Assembly: GCA_015680905.1 (NCBI GenBank) | Contig: CM027377.1 | Location: 36,108,501 to 36,172,500 of the forward strand | Length of the DNA: 64,000 nucleotides | Origin: Coptis chinensis | Lineage: Eukaryota; Streptophyta; Magnoliopsida; Ranunculales; Ranunculaceae | Direction of reading: 5' to 3' | Shown here: positions 10,546-21,023 of the stretch, one piece after another | Layout: each line of letters begins with the position of its first letter | Numbering within the stretch: position 1 is the stretch's first letter | Made by a program: the position numbers and the translations under genes | Notes under the pieces: model-generated | Seen by the model: only the letters and a program-made list of their open reading frames with translations | Database searches by the model: none | Told to the model about the DNA's origin: nothing

Positions 10546-11716
10546 GCTCATAAGAGGCTGTGATTATGTGCATGGAAAGCCCAGAGATGGCTGTGACTCA
10601 CAAGTTACGAGTTTGCAAGATGTAAATATGTTCTTGGAGGCGATATCCCCGCTTGGGACATATGTCTTGTAGTGGTACTCGGTGTGAGAGAGGCACACAG
10701 GTATGTGTGATTTGGCAAATGTGTGAAGTGCAAATCGTGGAGTAGGAACTAAAGGTAAGGTCAATAAATAAGTGATTAATAAATAAGATACATTATGGAA
10801 TTGAATGAACTAAAAGTATGTGAATTTGTGTGATGTTATGGATGTAAAGTGTGACTGTGAATAATATTAGTGAATGCTTGTGATCTTTTATGTGATTGCG
10901 AAATGACTATAACTTGATATATTATTACAAAAATATTAATGACTTGTGATAGTCTAAGATCTATGGTTATGCATGCAGAAACTTTATGACGTAATGATGT
11001 CATGTGAATGACTACCCTTGATATAGGTATTATGATAAGTAGTATTCTCGAATATGCGAGACGAATCAAGTTGTATCAATTAGACTTAAATGTCTTAAAT
11101 GAGGTTTGATTATGAATGGAAATTTGACTAGCTGAGATTCTTGGAATTGTATATTGGGGGTGAAATCTTACTTGGGAAGAAACTACATGCCGTTTTGAGA
11201 AAACGGAACTAACTTGTCTTCCAAGTTGAAATGATTGTAATAGTATATTCCTTTATTTGAAATATTGAACATATTATTTTTATATTTTTAGTCTTACTCA
11301 TACCAGCAAATTCAATTTGCTGACCCATGTTTACTTTGTTTTGCAATGTGGGTGTGTTATTGGAAACATAGATGGTGGAGTGCAGTGGATGAGGACACAT
11401 GATTTGGAGTTGCTCTTGGAGTCTTCTGGTTTAAGTTTTTCTGAAGTGCATGGTTTTGTTTTGAGACAGATGTAATAGAGTTGGTTAGTTTCTTTGTAGT
11501 TTAATAATGTGATTGAAGGATTGTCCCTTTTGGTTTTAAATTTGATCTCAGATTTTAATATCGTGGTTGATAATATGTTATTAGGGTTTCGTTTCATCCT
11601 GGGTTTTCAGATGATTGAATAGGGTGACGATTGAGATAATTATATCTTAGATAATTTCCTATTTTAAAATTTTCCCCTATTTTAAATTTTCTGGAAATTT
11701 GGGGTGTGACAGTGTT

Positions 11717-12435
11717 TCTCACAATATCAAAGCTATGAATCATGATTAATATGTCATCCACATATAGACAGATAATCATATATGTGTTCACATCAAAAGA
11801 TTTAAAATAAATACATTTATCAGCATCATTAATTTGATATCCATTGGACATCATGACACTGTCAAACTTTTCATGCCATTGTTTTGGCGTTTGTTTCAAC
11901 CCATATAAAGACTTAAACTAATTTGCTTACCTTATGCTCATTCCCTGGTACTATAGTACCCTCAGGCTGCATCATATATATTTCTTCATTAAGATCACCA
12001 TTTAAAAATACATTTTTTACATCCATTTGATGAATAAATAAATTATGAATAGCAGCTAAAGCCATTAGAACTCTTATAGAAGAAATCCTAGTTACAGGAG
12101 CATAAGTATCAAAATAGTCAATGCCTTTTTTCTGGGAGAATCCCTTGACTACTAGTCTAGCCTTGTATTTATCAATGGAACCATCTAGTTTTAGTTTCTT
12201 TTTGAAGATCCACTTGTAACGTATAGGTTTCGCCCCAGGAGGTAGATCAACTATCTCCCATGTGTGATTAGATATAATCGAATCTAGTTCTGAGTTTATA
12301 GCATCTTTCTAGAAAGGTGCATTTCTAGAACTGATTACCTCATTATACGTCACAGGATCATCATCAACGAGAAACGTGTAAAAGCCATCACCAAAATTGG
12401 TGGATTTTCTATCTCTTTTACTCTTCCGAATTTCT
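11717..12435 (-). pseudogene. Copia RT, N-terminal and catalytic part, broken
   Basis: On the minus strand this gives the start of copia RT and, near 11740-11800, the catalytic block CLYVDDILIMIHSFDIV, whose YVDD is the RT active site. The frame also has KQTPKQWHEKFDSVM, as usual for copia. The coding stretch ends at the solo-LTR-like insertion just after the YVDD block and resumes at 8184. Stops are scattered upstream. Confidence 0.88.
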
Positions 12436-12437
12436 TG

Positions 12438-13194
12438 TTAAAAAATTTCAATATCTGTTGATTGTTGTTCACTAGGAGCAACCAACCTCTCAATGCCAAT
12501 TTTCAAAGGAAACATGTTCTCAAAGAAATCAACATTTTTACTCTCTATAATAGTGTTAGCATTGACAAGGTTATTATCTGATTTTACTACTAAAAATCTA
12601 TATGCAACACTATTATGAACATAACCAATGAACATACAATCAACAGTTATAGGTCCCAATTTTCTCTTTTTAGGTTCGTTCACTAGAACCTTTGCAAGAC
12701 ACCCCCACATTTTTAAGTATTTCAGGTTACGTACATGACCTTTCTATAATTCAGAGGGTGTCTTATTATCTGTTTTCTTATTGGGTATCCTATTCTGTAT
12801 ATGGTAAGCAGATAGGATTGCTTCCCCCCACAAGTTCAGGGAAGCTCCAGAACTTACAAGCATAGCATTCATCATCTCTTTTAGTGTTCTGTTTTTCCAT
12901 TCTGCTACTCTATTAGACTCAGGAGAGTTTGGTGGAGTAGTTTCATGAATAATATCATTCTTGTCACAAAAGTCCTGGAAGGGGTTAGACTTATATTCTC
13001 CACCCCCTGTCAGACCGAAGTCTTTTAATCTTACAGTTAAACTGGTTTTCAACTTCCGCTTTGTACTTGAGAAACATCTCACCTGTCTCATGCTTGTTTC
13101 TAAGTAAATATACCTTGGTGTACCTAGAGAAGTCATCTATGAATATAATATAATAAAACTTCCCCCCCTCTAGACATGGTACTTTTGAATTCAC
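12438..13194 (-). pseudogene. Copia integrase core and C-terminal region, broken
   Basis: Blocks are YYIIFIDDFSRYTKVYLL with the first catalytic Asp, a degraded second block (RLRSDRG, interrupted), and SPESNRVAEWKNRTLKEMM with the catalytic Glu. ILSAYHIQNRIPNK and a C-terminal KCMFIGY-like segment follow. The order is normal for copia. At least two frame changes and stops lie between the blocks, so no integrase can be made. Confidence 0.88.
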
Positions 13195-13267
13195 CCAAAT
13201 CCGTATGAATAAGGGTTAGTAATTCAGTTTTATCTCTAGAAACAGCTATGCAAGGTTTTTTTGTGGC

Positions 13268-13860
13268 TTAAGTCTTAGTACATATCTCACAATTATCATT
13301 AGAAAAATCAGAAATATCAGACAATAAACCATATGCTTTCATCATTTTCATAAACTGAACATTCACATGTCCTAGTCTACCATTCCATATATTAAAAGAG
13401 TTAAGCAAGTAAGCAGAAACAGATTCATTCTCATTAATAATAATATTGTCAAGTACATTTAACATGAAAAGACCACTGTTATTACAATAACCTTTCCCAA
13501 AAAAACTCTCATTCTTACTCGGAACGAATTTGTCACTTTCAAAAGTCACCTTGACTCCAGCTTTTCCCAGTAATGACACAGAAATCAGATTCTGACGAAT
13601 CTCATGAACATGGAGAACATTACTAAGTGAAAGGGTTTTCCCTGAAGTTAACTTCAGAAGAATCTTGCATGTTCCCTTAACAAGAACAGACCTTGAGTCA
13701 CCCATATAGACCTTTTCATCTTTCACTAGCATGTAGTCTGAGAAAGCTTCAACATCACCACAGACATGGCGGGTGGCACCAGAATCTCGTACCTAGTTCT
13801 TCTTCCCAGTGGCCATAAACACTTGTGGCACTACAATAGCAATTATATCATCTCCTTCAA
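13268..13860 (-). pseudogene. Copia protease and GAG-pre-integrase region
   Basis: Upstream of the ATG-initiated frame is DSGATRHVCGD, the copia protease active site (D-S-G). It is followed by DEKVYMGDSRSVLVKG, LSNVLHVHEIRQNLISV and LWNGRLGHVN-type residues leading into the GAG-pre-integrase domain, and near the end by ICTK. A TAG stop lies just ahead of the protease motif. This segment is relatively well preserved. Confidence 0.88.
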
Positions 13861-14799
13861 TTAAATTAACGTTGGGAGGATCATCAGTGTCCTTCTTGTG
13901 CTTGCACTGAAAAGCCCTATGTCCCGGTTTACCACAAACATAACAATTTCCATTGCCAGTACCACTCCTTTTAAAATAAGTGTCTTCGACCTTAAAATTC
14001 TTATTTTTGTTGTACTTCTAATTTTTAGAGGTTTTGTTGGATTTGCTGGGATTACCTTCAACGATATTGGCTTTGGAATGGAATTCTTTAGATAACACCT
14101 CATCCCGAGTCTTGTTCTTTTTCTCTATGTGAATGTGAATGATCACATCCTCAAGAGTCATTTGTTTGTGTTTATGCTTCATACTATTCTTATAGTGTTT
14201 CCAAGACTCAAAGAGTTTCTCAATTAAACATCCAGTAATAAAGGTCTCGGGTAAATCAATACCCTCAGTTTTCAAATCATTAACTAGCACATGAAAATCA
14301 TGGATTTGAGACTTTACATCTCTATTCTCTCTCATCTGGAAATTTAGAAAAGTCCCTACAACATATTTTTGAGTACCAGCATCCTCTATTATGTATTTTT
14401 TGTTCAAACTCTATCATATATCATGTGCATTCTTGTTTGAACAATAAATACCAAAAATTTCATTAGATAAGGTACTCAAAATATCATGACGACATACCTT
14501 ATTCCCATTGAGCCAAGCAGCTTGATTTCTTTCAAAATCATTAGAACTCTCCATGGGTGCTGTATCAGTGAGATATTTTGCATAGTTGAGTACATCTAGG
14601 GCTGAGAACAACCTTTCCCTCCATCACTGCTTGAAGTGTGAACCGCTGAAGGATTCAATCTTTGACACATTGGGTAAGTTGCGAGCATTCAGTAGAGGTG
14701 CAACATCCCTCATATTCGAAGTAACCTCAATGACTCCTGAATTGGTTTCTTTGTTTGGCGTGTCTGTTGGTGTAGACATCTCGATTCTTTCCTTAAGAT
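13861..14799 (-). pseudogene. Copia Gag with CCHC zinc knuckle, broken
   Basis: The start is MSTPTDTPNKETNSG near 14780, about 20 bases from the LTR. Later pieces include FSALDVLNYAKYLTD, a central helical region (FQMRENRDVKSQIHDF) and the knuckle CYVCGKPGHRAFQC, a canonical CX2CX4HX4C. The reading frame changes several times. The region is otherwise collinear with copia Gag of the UBN2 type. Confidence 0.85.
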
Positions 14800-15280
14800 T
14801 GTTGGAGTCTAATAAAGAAAACAATAAAGAGACAAGGACAGCAGTAACAGGGCTCACATGATACAATGGTTTAGCAAGCTGACTTGCACTTAAACAAGCT
14901 GCTCTCTAGAACGACAGTATAACTCTCTCTAGATGTGGAAGTACTCTCTATGGACGCACAATCCTGATTATATAGAGGCAAGGTCAGTTTCCAAAATAGA
15001 TAAGGAAGAGAAACCTACTAGTAAGCCCAACCCCAAGCCCGACTCGGCGCGGGCGCATGTATCTGGCTTTGGATGAGTCTTCCCTCCTAACACAAAAGCC
15101 TTTGTATCGTAAAGGCACGCCCTTATGGTAGAGGAAGTCTTTGTATACTTAACTTGCTAGTGGTGGATAATTAATGTAGGACTATTTTCTATGCACAAAA
15201 GTGTAGAGAACACTCTTTGTTCTTCTCCTACATTTTGCACCCACACACTAGTACATTGAAATACAATAGAAATTCCAAAA
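14800..15280 (-). repeat. Right (5') LTR of the first copia element
   Basis: It shares TGTTGGA and the adjoining AATAAAGAAAACAATAAAG with the left copy and ends ATTCCAAAA, so the terminal CA has mutated. At 481 bp it lacks several segments of the 737-bp left copy. Confidence 0.9.
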
Positions 15281-15285
15281 CAAAT

Positions 15286-15480
15286 TAGGAGCGACCTTTA
15301 CAAATTGCTGTCCGGCCAATTTAACATTTGACAAAGGCAGTGATGACCAAAATTAGCCCTGGCCACCCTTAATTCGTCTACGAGATCCCAGAACTTGGTA
15401 AACCCTGGCCCCAAGGAATCTAATGGGAGGATTCATGTTCGCATCTACTGTCTATACGGTCGTAAAATCCACTTTATACA
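15286..15480 (-). other. Antisense coding-like insert in MATE intron, right part
   Basis: Continuation of the block at 5788-5919, separated from it by the copia insertion. It too is absent from the corresponding intron at 21 kb. The minus-strand frame includes LWPGFTKFWDLVDELR and has two stops near the copia junction. Origin unknown. Confidence 0.3.
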
Positions 15481-17322
15481 AAATGATTAATTTCCTAGAT
15501 TTGGACTCGATGTAAAGTATATCAGAATATATTTCAAATTCCAAGACTCTGGCTGGAAGAAACAAGGGTAACCAGCACAAGCTGGTCGAATAGAAAATGA
15601 TGGTAATGGATGGTGACATGATTGGAAAATGGAAAACGAGATGCAAACCAACCAAATTTTTTGTATTTTTTCGGAGTGGACGTTTCCCCACTTTTGTCTA
15701 AGAAAAAACAATTTTACTTTTCTCCAATACAAGATAGAAATTACTGTTATTACGGCCTTAGGGGTCCATATGGTTTGACAATGTGATATACGTAACACGG
15801 ATACATTTTCATAGCCTGGATACCTTGTTTTTCTTATTCTATTTCTCCTTCAAAATTTGCAGCTTGGAGATATGGTATTATATGGCTTTGATTCTGTTTG
15901 CTGGATATCTAAAGAACCCTGAGGTTTCAGTTGATGGACTGTCCATATGGTGAGTTGCACTTTCATAACAAATTCAAAAGCTAAAACACAAAAAGTAAAT
16001 AACTGTGTGGCAAAAAATGAAATTTGAACAAACCAGACCGTGACATAGATAACGCCCAACCTTAGATCTTAAGACTCTTCGGATCATGTTGAAGGTGTCC
16101 TAATGCTGGTCAATCACATCCTTCACTGAATGAAATGGCTAGGCTCAGCTGAGTTCAGCTTCAGCAACTGCTATTAATCCTAAATGGATGAGTATTTGTT
16201 GGAGAATGCCAATTTGTTTTGCATTATAAAATATAATTTGCATGAAACAATTTTTTGCTTAATTATTCATGTTAGTCTCTTAAATTTGCAGCATGAACAT
16301 ATTAGGTTGGGCTGTTATGGTGGCGATGGGATTCAATGCAGATACAAGGTTAAGTTTGTCGCAAACATAACTCTGACTTACAAGCTGTCCAAATGATATT
16401 AGTATTCATTCATAAACGATAATTACATGTAATCTGGACGTATGCAGTGTAAGGGTGTCTAATGAACTTGGTGCTAATCATCCAAGAACTGCAAAGTTCT
16501 CAGTTGTTGTGGTTGTGATATCATCATTCATACTTGACTTGATCCTCTCTCTTATTCTGATCACCACTCGAAAGCATTTCCCGTATGCGTTCACAAGCAG
16601 TGAGGATGTAAGGAAGCTTGTGTATCAACTTACACCATTACTTGCTTTCTCCATTGTGCTCAACAATGTGCAGCCTGTTCTTTCGGGTATTTTTCTTCTT
16701 CCTTTTGTTCTTTAGGTCAACATTCATTCAAAGTTTATATGCTAATCCAAAATTCTAAATAAAGCTCTAGATTGGTTGACAATGTATGGTACACAGGTGT
16801 GGCTATTGGGGCAGGGTGGCAAGCTTTAGTGGCTTCTGTAAACATTGGGTGTTACTACTTATTTGGAATTCCTTTGGGTCCAATATTGGATTACAAACTT
16901 AACCTTGGTGTTACGGTAATCAAATTTTAGTATAATAATCTACAAGTTTTTTTGAACATCTTAAAGCCGAAATCGATTTTGAATCTCTAATCAATTTTCT
17001 TAATAAAATCGGGGAATCTGGTTTGGAATGATCACAGGAACACTGGCGCAAACTTGCATCCTTTTCTTGTTGACTTACAAAACTAATTGGAACAAAGAGG
17101 TAATGTGTCAGCAATTTACATAAGTATATATGATCCCATTTTCTAAAGTGTTCATATAGATTACACTAGTCTTTATCGATGCTCATCTTGTGGTGATTGC
17201 AGGCATCAGATGCTGAAGGCAGGATACAACAATGGAAAGGAGAAGCAGAAGACAAAGTCAATGACATTGAGAAGAAGACTTCACAAAATTCTCACACGAC
17301 AACAACGACACAAGTGGTCTAA

Positions 17323-17630
17323 TCCCATTTTCCCTATCAAACTCTTCTTGAGCCTCAGGATCATTCTAGAAACCAAATTCGCCAAATCTGAACCAACATA
17401 GGCTTTTTTTTTTTTTTTTTTTTGGATTTGAAAACATGTGAGAAATCTTGACTTGATCAATTGAGCCAAATAAATAAACATGCATTCACATGTCTAAACA
17501 CGAAATACAACAATAATAATTAGTTAATTGCAAGAATGAGCTGAGGATCAGACAAGATTGAGCGTGTTGTTGGATTCGGAATGTATTTCACGACATTTAT
17601 GAATGACCAAATAGATCAGGATCACATTTT
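17323..17630. other. MATE pseudogene 3' flank
   Basis: Non-coding DNA after the MATE pseudogene, with a poly-T run at 17405-17423. No feature other than the LINE target site at its end. Confidence 0.5.
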
Positions 17631-17833
17631 ACTCACGCAGTTTGTGTTTTTTTTTGAAATGGTTGGGGCAGACCCCACCTGTTTTATTAAAAGTTGAACC
17701 TTACAAGCCTCCCTAAGAGTTATATCATTAAAAAGAGGTACACAAAGACTTACAAGATCGATCTACAGACATCAAGCCTAACATACCACAAAGGGTCCTT
17801 ACTAAAGTAGTGCTAGGAATGCTCTCTCATCTC

Positions 17834-18094
17834 CTACTTTCTGGCCATAACTTGCTTCACTATCTCAGGATGATCCTTCCAAAGATGAGACCGCGCTTTC
17901 TCGTAGTCACAGCAGAAACACCCACAAGCACAACACAAGTAAGTGAGTCCTAGAGTATTATCACAAAACTCTTTAGTGTAGTCCTCAAGATTCTTCATCC
18001 TTTTGTTTTTAATTTGTGACTTCGCCTTCTTCATTATAGCAAGAGTAGGCTCTACTTCACCTGAAGAATGCGCTCGAATTTTACCTTCTTCCAC
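17834..18094 (-). pseudogene. LINE-associated Cys-rich tail
   Basis: An 86-codon frame with a lysine-rich start and a cysteine cluster (LTYLCCACGCFCC) followed by HPEIVKQVMARK. It lies between the ORF1 region and the poly(A) end of the LINE, in another frame from ORF1. I do not recognise a domain. It could be the decayed junction left by loss of ORF2. Confidence 0.35.
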
Positions 18095-18277
18095 TTTGTT
18101 CTTACCAGCCTTTTGTTTTTGTTGCTTTTTTATGTGGTCACCACTAGTGGAGGAGCCATAAGATGGTCATCTGTAAACAACTCATTTTCTGAACCTAAGA
18201 GGTCATCATCCAAGTCCTCTTCTTCATCAACCAAGCCTTGATACATATTAAGGCCTCTATTGTATGATAATTGCTCA

Positions 18278-19543
18278 CTAGCTAGGATTAAAAACTATTG
18301 GTTGGGTTATACAAATAGTTGCGTGATTGCCGGCCACATTCATCCAGTCCCCTTGATTTTCCTCATTCAACTGAGTAGTTGGAACCTCAGAGTGAGTGCA
18401 TACCACCATTCCAGGCGACACCAAATGAATATTACTATGACCAGTAGGCACATTCACATTTTGCATTATCCTAGGTGCAGAAGCAACCCTTATCTCAGTA
18501 AAAGATGTAGCCGTTATAGATTCTTCTATTTCTTTTCCTCTATTTTCTTGTCTTTGCAATTGAGGTGTTGATCCTCTTATAAGAGTTGTACTCACATTTC
18601 TCATAAGATTAATGTTTGGTAGAGCAAATTGAGGGGTAACCATCACAGGTTCCTCCATACTTGTAACACCATTACCTCTTTCTTGAACTGTTAGTGTTGT
18701 TTCATTTACTTGAGTAGGGCTCATATAGGTTGGAACACTAGCTTATCCCTGTTGGTTTCTTGCTATCCAAACTCTGTTAACTCTTGAAGTGCATTTGGCA
18801 GTGGCATGACCAAATTTGTTACAATTTTCACATGAAGAAGGTTTCCATGTCTATTCCACACCCACTACCACCTCTCTCCCACCAACTTTTAGTTTCACAA
18901 TTGCTGGGAACTTAAAAGTCGCCTGGATTTCTACACACACACGAGCATAAGAGAGACTCTTTCTTTGTGCAGTTGTGTCATTCATAAACATAAAGACACC
19001 AACTAAACTAGCCACAAAAGAGATGCCATCAAGTGTCCACAGTTGTTTTGGAACTTCAGTCAAGTTTACCCATATAGGAACAATATCAACTTTGTTCCTT
19101 TCAGATTCAATCACAACACTCCAAGGCTTTAAAACAAATATCCTATCTGCAATAAAAATTGGGCCTGCTTCCAACACCATTTTCCTATCGTCACTATTAG
19201 AGAAGGAAATGTAGAACAATTCCTTATTTGTAGTGATCTCAAAAGATGCCTTTAGCTTCCACTCTTTAGTCAAAAACTCCTTAACCATAGGAAAAGATAG
19301 TCTTTTGTCAAGGAAATAACCCACTAAATAGTCTTTCCATTCTTGTATACCTTGTTTTATAATATGTTCAGGGACTTCAGCAACTCCATCAACAAGTAAC
19401 GGAGTAAAGTTCTTCAAAGCAGTTGTTTTCGCATTTGAAACACCTCCTTTGAACAAAAAGCTCTAAGAGGACACCCCACCACCAGTTTGAGTTGGCTTAA
19501 TGGGAGGAGAAGATAATGAGGCGTGTTGATCTGTTGCCATGAT
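18278..19543 (-). pseudogene. LINE ORF1: DUF4283 plus CCHC knuckle, with stops
   Basis: The start codon lies near 19540 (MATDQHASLSS). A TAG about 25 codons in separates it from the long frame 19456-18851, which has the DUF4283 features: WKLKASFEITTNKELFYISF, a phenotype-neutral VPIWVNLTEVPKQLW block and IATVKLKVGG-type ending. After another TAG comes WKPSSCENCNKFGHATAKC, a CX2CX4HX4C knuckle, and then a Ser/Thr/Gln-rich tail to 18278. DUF4283-knuckle proteins form the ORF1 (nucleic-acid-binding) product of plant LINEs. Three or more in-frame stops make this copy non-functional. Confidence 0.85.
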
Positions 19544-19816
19544 TGAGCCGATCTCTCTTCTTCTTTCTTAGTTGGTCCAGCAGAAAAATACCAGAAAAAG
19601 AAAGTTTTGGAGGGAAAAAAAGATAAGATTTGCTTTACCAACGAAAAATTACTAAAAGAAGTAAACTTTAGGAGCACAGGATCATAAATGTTAAATAAAG
19701 CTAAGTAACACCCATTCTCCCACTAAAGATCCCCACTAGCAAAGAATTTGATTTAGACTACGGTGAGACAAACCATTCTTCCACTCTTTTATTCACTCTT
19801 ATAGACTCACGCAGTT

Positions 19817-20240
19817 AAGCATCACTAGTATCAAACTTTTAGCTGCTAGACGTGTATTGTATACTTGTTTGTTTTGTTAAGTTTGGGCACTTGGCAATCA
19901 ACTTTTAAGCACTGTGTTGCATTAATCCCAGTTTTAGGTTGGATGCATTGTCTCCGGCCATCCCTAAACGGCTAAACCATACACGTGAGAATGGCTCTCT
20001 GAGTTTATTTTTCTCTTAGGCCGGATTGCTTTTTCGTTACTCTTTCACATCAAAGAATATACCTCACCTCATATTGCAGACTTGCAGTTTTATTTCTTAG
20101 TGAAAATTACAATATCAGTTTTTAACTGGTGTACTAATTTGAGCATTGGCGTACTACAGATTTACGACTCTGCAACATATACCAATTTGAACAAAAAAAT
20201 AAATCGAAAATTAGAATGAGGGCAATGGGTTTTTTTTTGG
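19817..20240. other. MATE intergenic DNA, no gene seen
   Basis: Spacer between the pseudogene and the intact MATE gene. Nothing coding or structured was recognised. Confidence 0.4.
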
Positions 20241-20446
20241 GTAAACTAGTATTACTCCCTACTAATGAGCCAATTAGGATTCTTTCTAGATGGGAAATTA
20301 GGGTCTTTCCCCAAATACACACAAAAAAAAACACGGTCAATCCAATTTGATTTTTTTTTGTGTGTATTTAGGGGGAGACCCTAATTTCCCATCTAGTAGG
20401 GAAAAATCCTAATTGGCTCATCTAGTAGGAGGTAATATTGGTTAAC
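20241..20446. repeat. Long foldback (hairpin) MITE-like element
   Basis: Two arms of about 93 bases are near-perfect inverted copies around a loop of about 20 bases. For example, GAGCCAATTAGGAT in the left arm pairs with ATCCTAATTGGCTC in the right, and GATGGGAAATTAGGGTCT with AGACCCTAATTTCCCATC. Poly-T tracts border both sides. It lies about 580 bases upstream of the intact MATE start codon. No clear target duplication was found. It could be a foldback transposon or a source of hairpin small RNA. Confidence 0.85.
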
Positions 20447-20511
20447 TTTTTTTTTTTTTTTTTTTTTTTTTCCAACTTGGAGCATCTAATTCAAATCCAA
20501 ATGGCTGTGAG

Positions 20512-20526
20512 TATATATATAAGAGG
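20512..20526 (+). promoter_or_regulatory. Possible TATA box of the 21-kb MATE gene
   Basis: GTATATATATAAGAGG lies about 500 bases before the ATG. The spacing would need a long leader or a 5' UTR intron, so this is tentative. Confidence 0.25.
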
Positions 20527-21023
20527 ATTCATGTAAATCAAGTGATGAGGAGTGGAAAGGCTCCACTGCTCCATAATCTTATATACTACTATGCTACTAA
20601 CGGTGTAAATGACCGATACAGAGATATTCATAAGTTTTGGATTCAATGTTCTAACTACTAGTAATGAATAATGATTTGCCTTGGAGTACTTTCATATAGT
20701 TTAGTAAAAGCTAGGACTGTCATATGGTGTCAAAATGGTGTAACATTTCAAATGACCGAGCTGAAATAGAAATAGTAGTTTGATTTCCTTTTCCTTGGCC
20801 CAAATCTGTTTTTTTCAAGTAACCCAAGGTTGTTAACTTAGTAAGAAAAGGAGAATATTCTTAAATAGGAAAACTTGAATCATGGGCATTTAAAATTTTG
20901 CATCATATTGCTTGGTTACCATGAAAGAAAGACAAAAAAATCTTGCATCAGATGTGACTATGTGCTTTCCTACGGGTGTGAACCTTAAATGACATTTGAG
21001 CATCTTAGTCTCCAAAACCGAAA

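Larger units (their letters stand above)
8185..11711. mobile_element. 3.5-kb solo-LTR-like element, GTGTT duplication
   Basis: It interrupts the copia RT. The flanks carry GTGTT on both sides (8180-8184 and 11712-11716), and removing the element plus one copy rejoins the RT frame. The left end is TATAACAACCCTAATTT and the right end AAATTTGGGGTGTGACA, that is, near-inverted termini of the TGTAACACCCC/GGGGTGTGACA type with the first TG decayed. There is no coding capacity. The element at 32258-35308 shares ends and internal blocks in reverse orientation. A very long solo LTR of a gypsy family is the likeliest reading; a LARD-type derivative is the alternative. Confidence 0.82.
5925..15280 (-). 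mobile_element. Copia retrotransposon with paired LTRs and CAAAT duplication
   Basis: LTRs at 5925-6661 and 14800-15280 flank a minus-strand gag-pol. The target duplication CAAAT is perfect (5920-5924 and 15281-15285). Domains run right to left: Gag, CCHC knuckle, protease (DSGATRHVC), GAG-pre-integrase, integrase, RT, RNase H. RT is split by a 3.5-kb solo-LTR-like insertion at 8185-11711; without it the element is about 5.8 kb, a normal copia size. Stops and frameshifts are spread through pol, so it is dead. No tRNA-iMet-type primer site is visible next to the right LTR: gag starts about 30 bases from it. That is odd and suggests a small deletion or an unusual primer. Confidence 0.93.
5127..17322 (+). 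pseudogene. MATE (DTX) transporter pseudogene, split by copia
   Basis: Exons match the intact MATE genes downstream: partial exon 2 (5127-5483), exon 3 (15863-15949), exon 4 (16292-16348), exon 5 (16448-16686), exon 6 (16797-16915), exon 7 (17013-17099) and exon 8 (17203-17322). Exon 1 and the first third of exon 2 are missing at the Athila-like LTR edge. Exon 2 has at least three nonsense codons, two of them clear TGG to TAG changes (as in GAATCTTTAGGGATTTG). The acceptor before exon 7 is GG instead of AG. Exon 4 has Ala to Asp (GFNADT). Exon 8 runs into a different C-terminal tail. A 9.4-kb copia element sits in the intron between exons 2 and 3. Introns resemble those of the 21-kb gene closely, so this is a recent duplicate. 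It cannot encode a transporter. Confidence 0.92.
17643..19804 (-). mobile_element. LINE retaining ORF1 only, 12-bp target duplication
   Basis: The perfect 12-base repeat ACTCACGCAGTT flanks the element (17631-17642 and 19805-19816). The minus strand ends in an A-run (forward T-run near 17647-17655), preceded by a 3' UTR with TTTTAATGATATA-type sequence. An ORF1-like coding region with DUF4283 and a zinc knuckle fills most of the length. No endonuclease or reverse transcriptase is present, although a full plant LINE would carry ORF2. It is either an internally deleted copy or a non-autonomous LINE derivative mobilised in trans. Confidence 0.85.
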
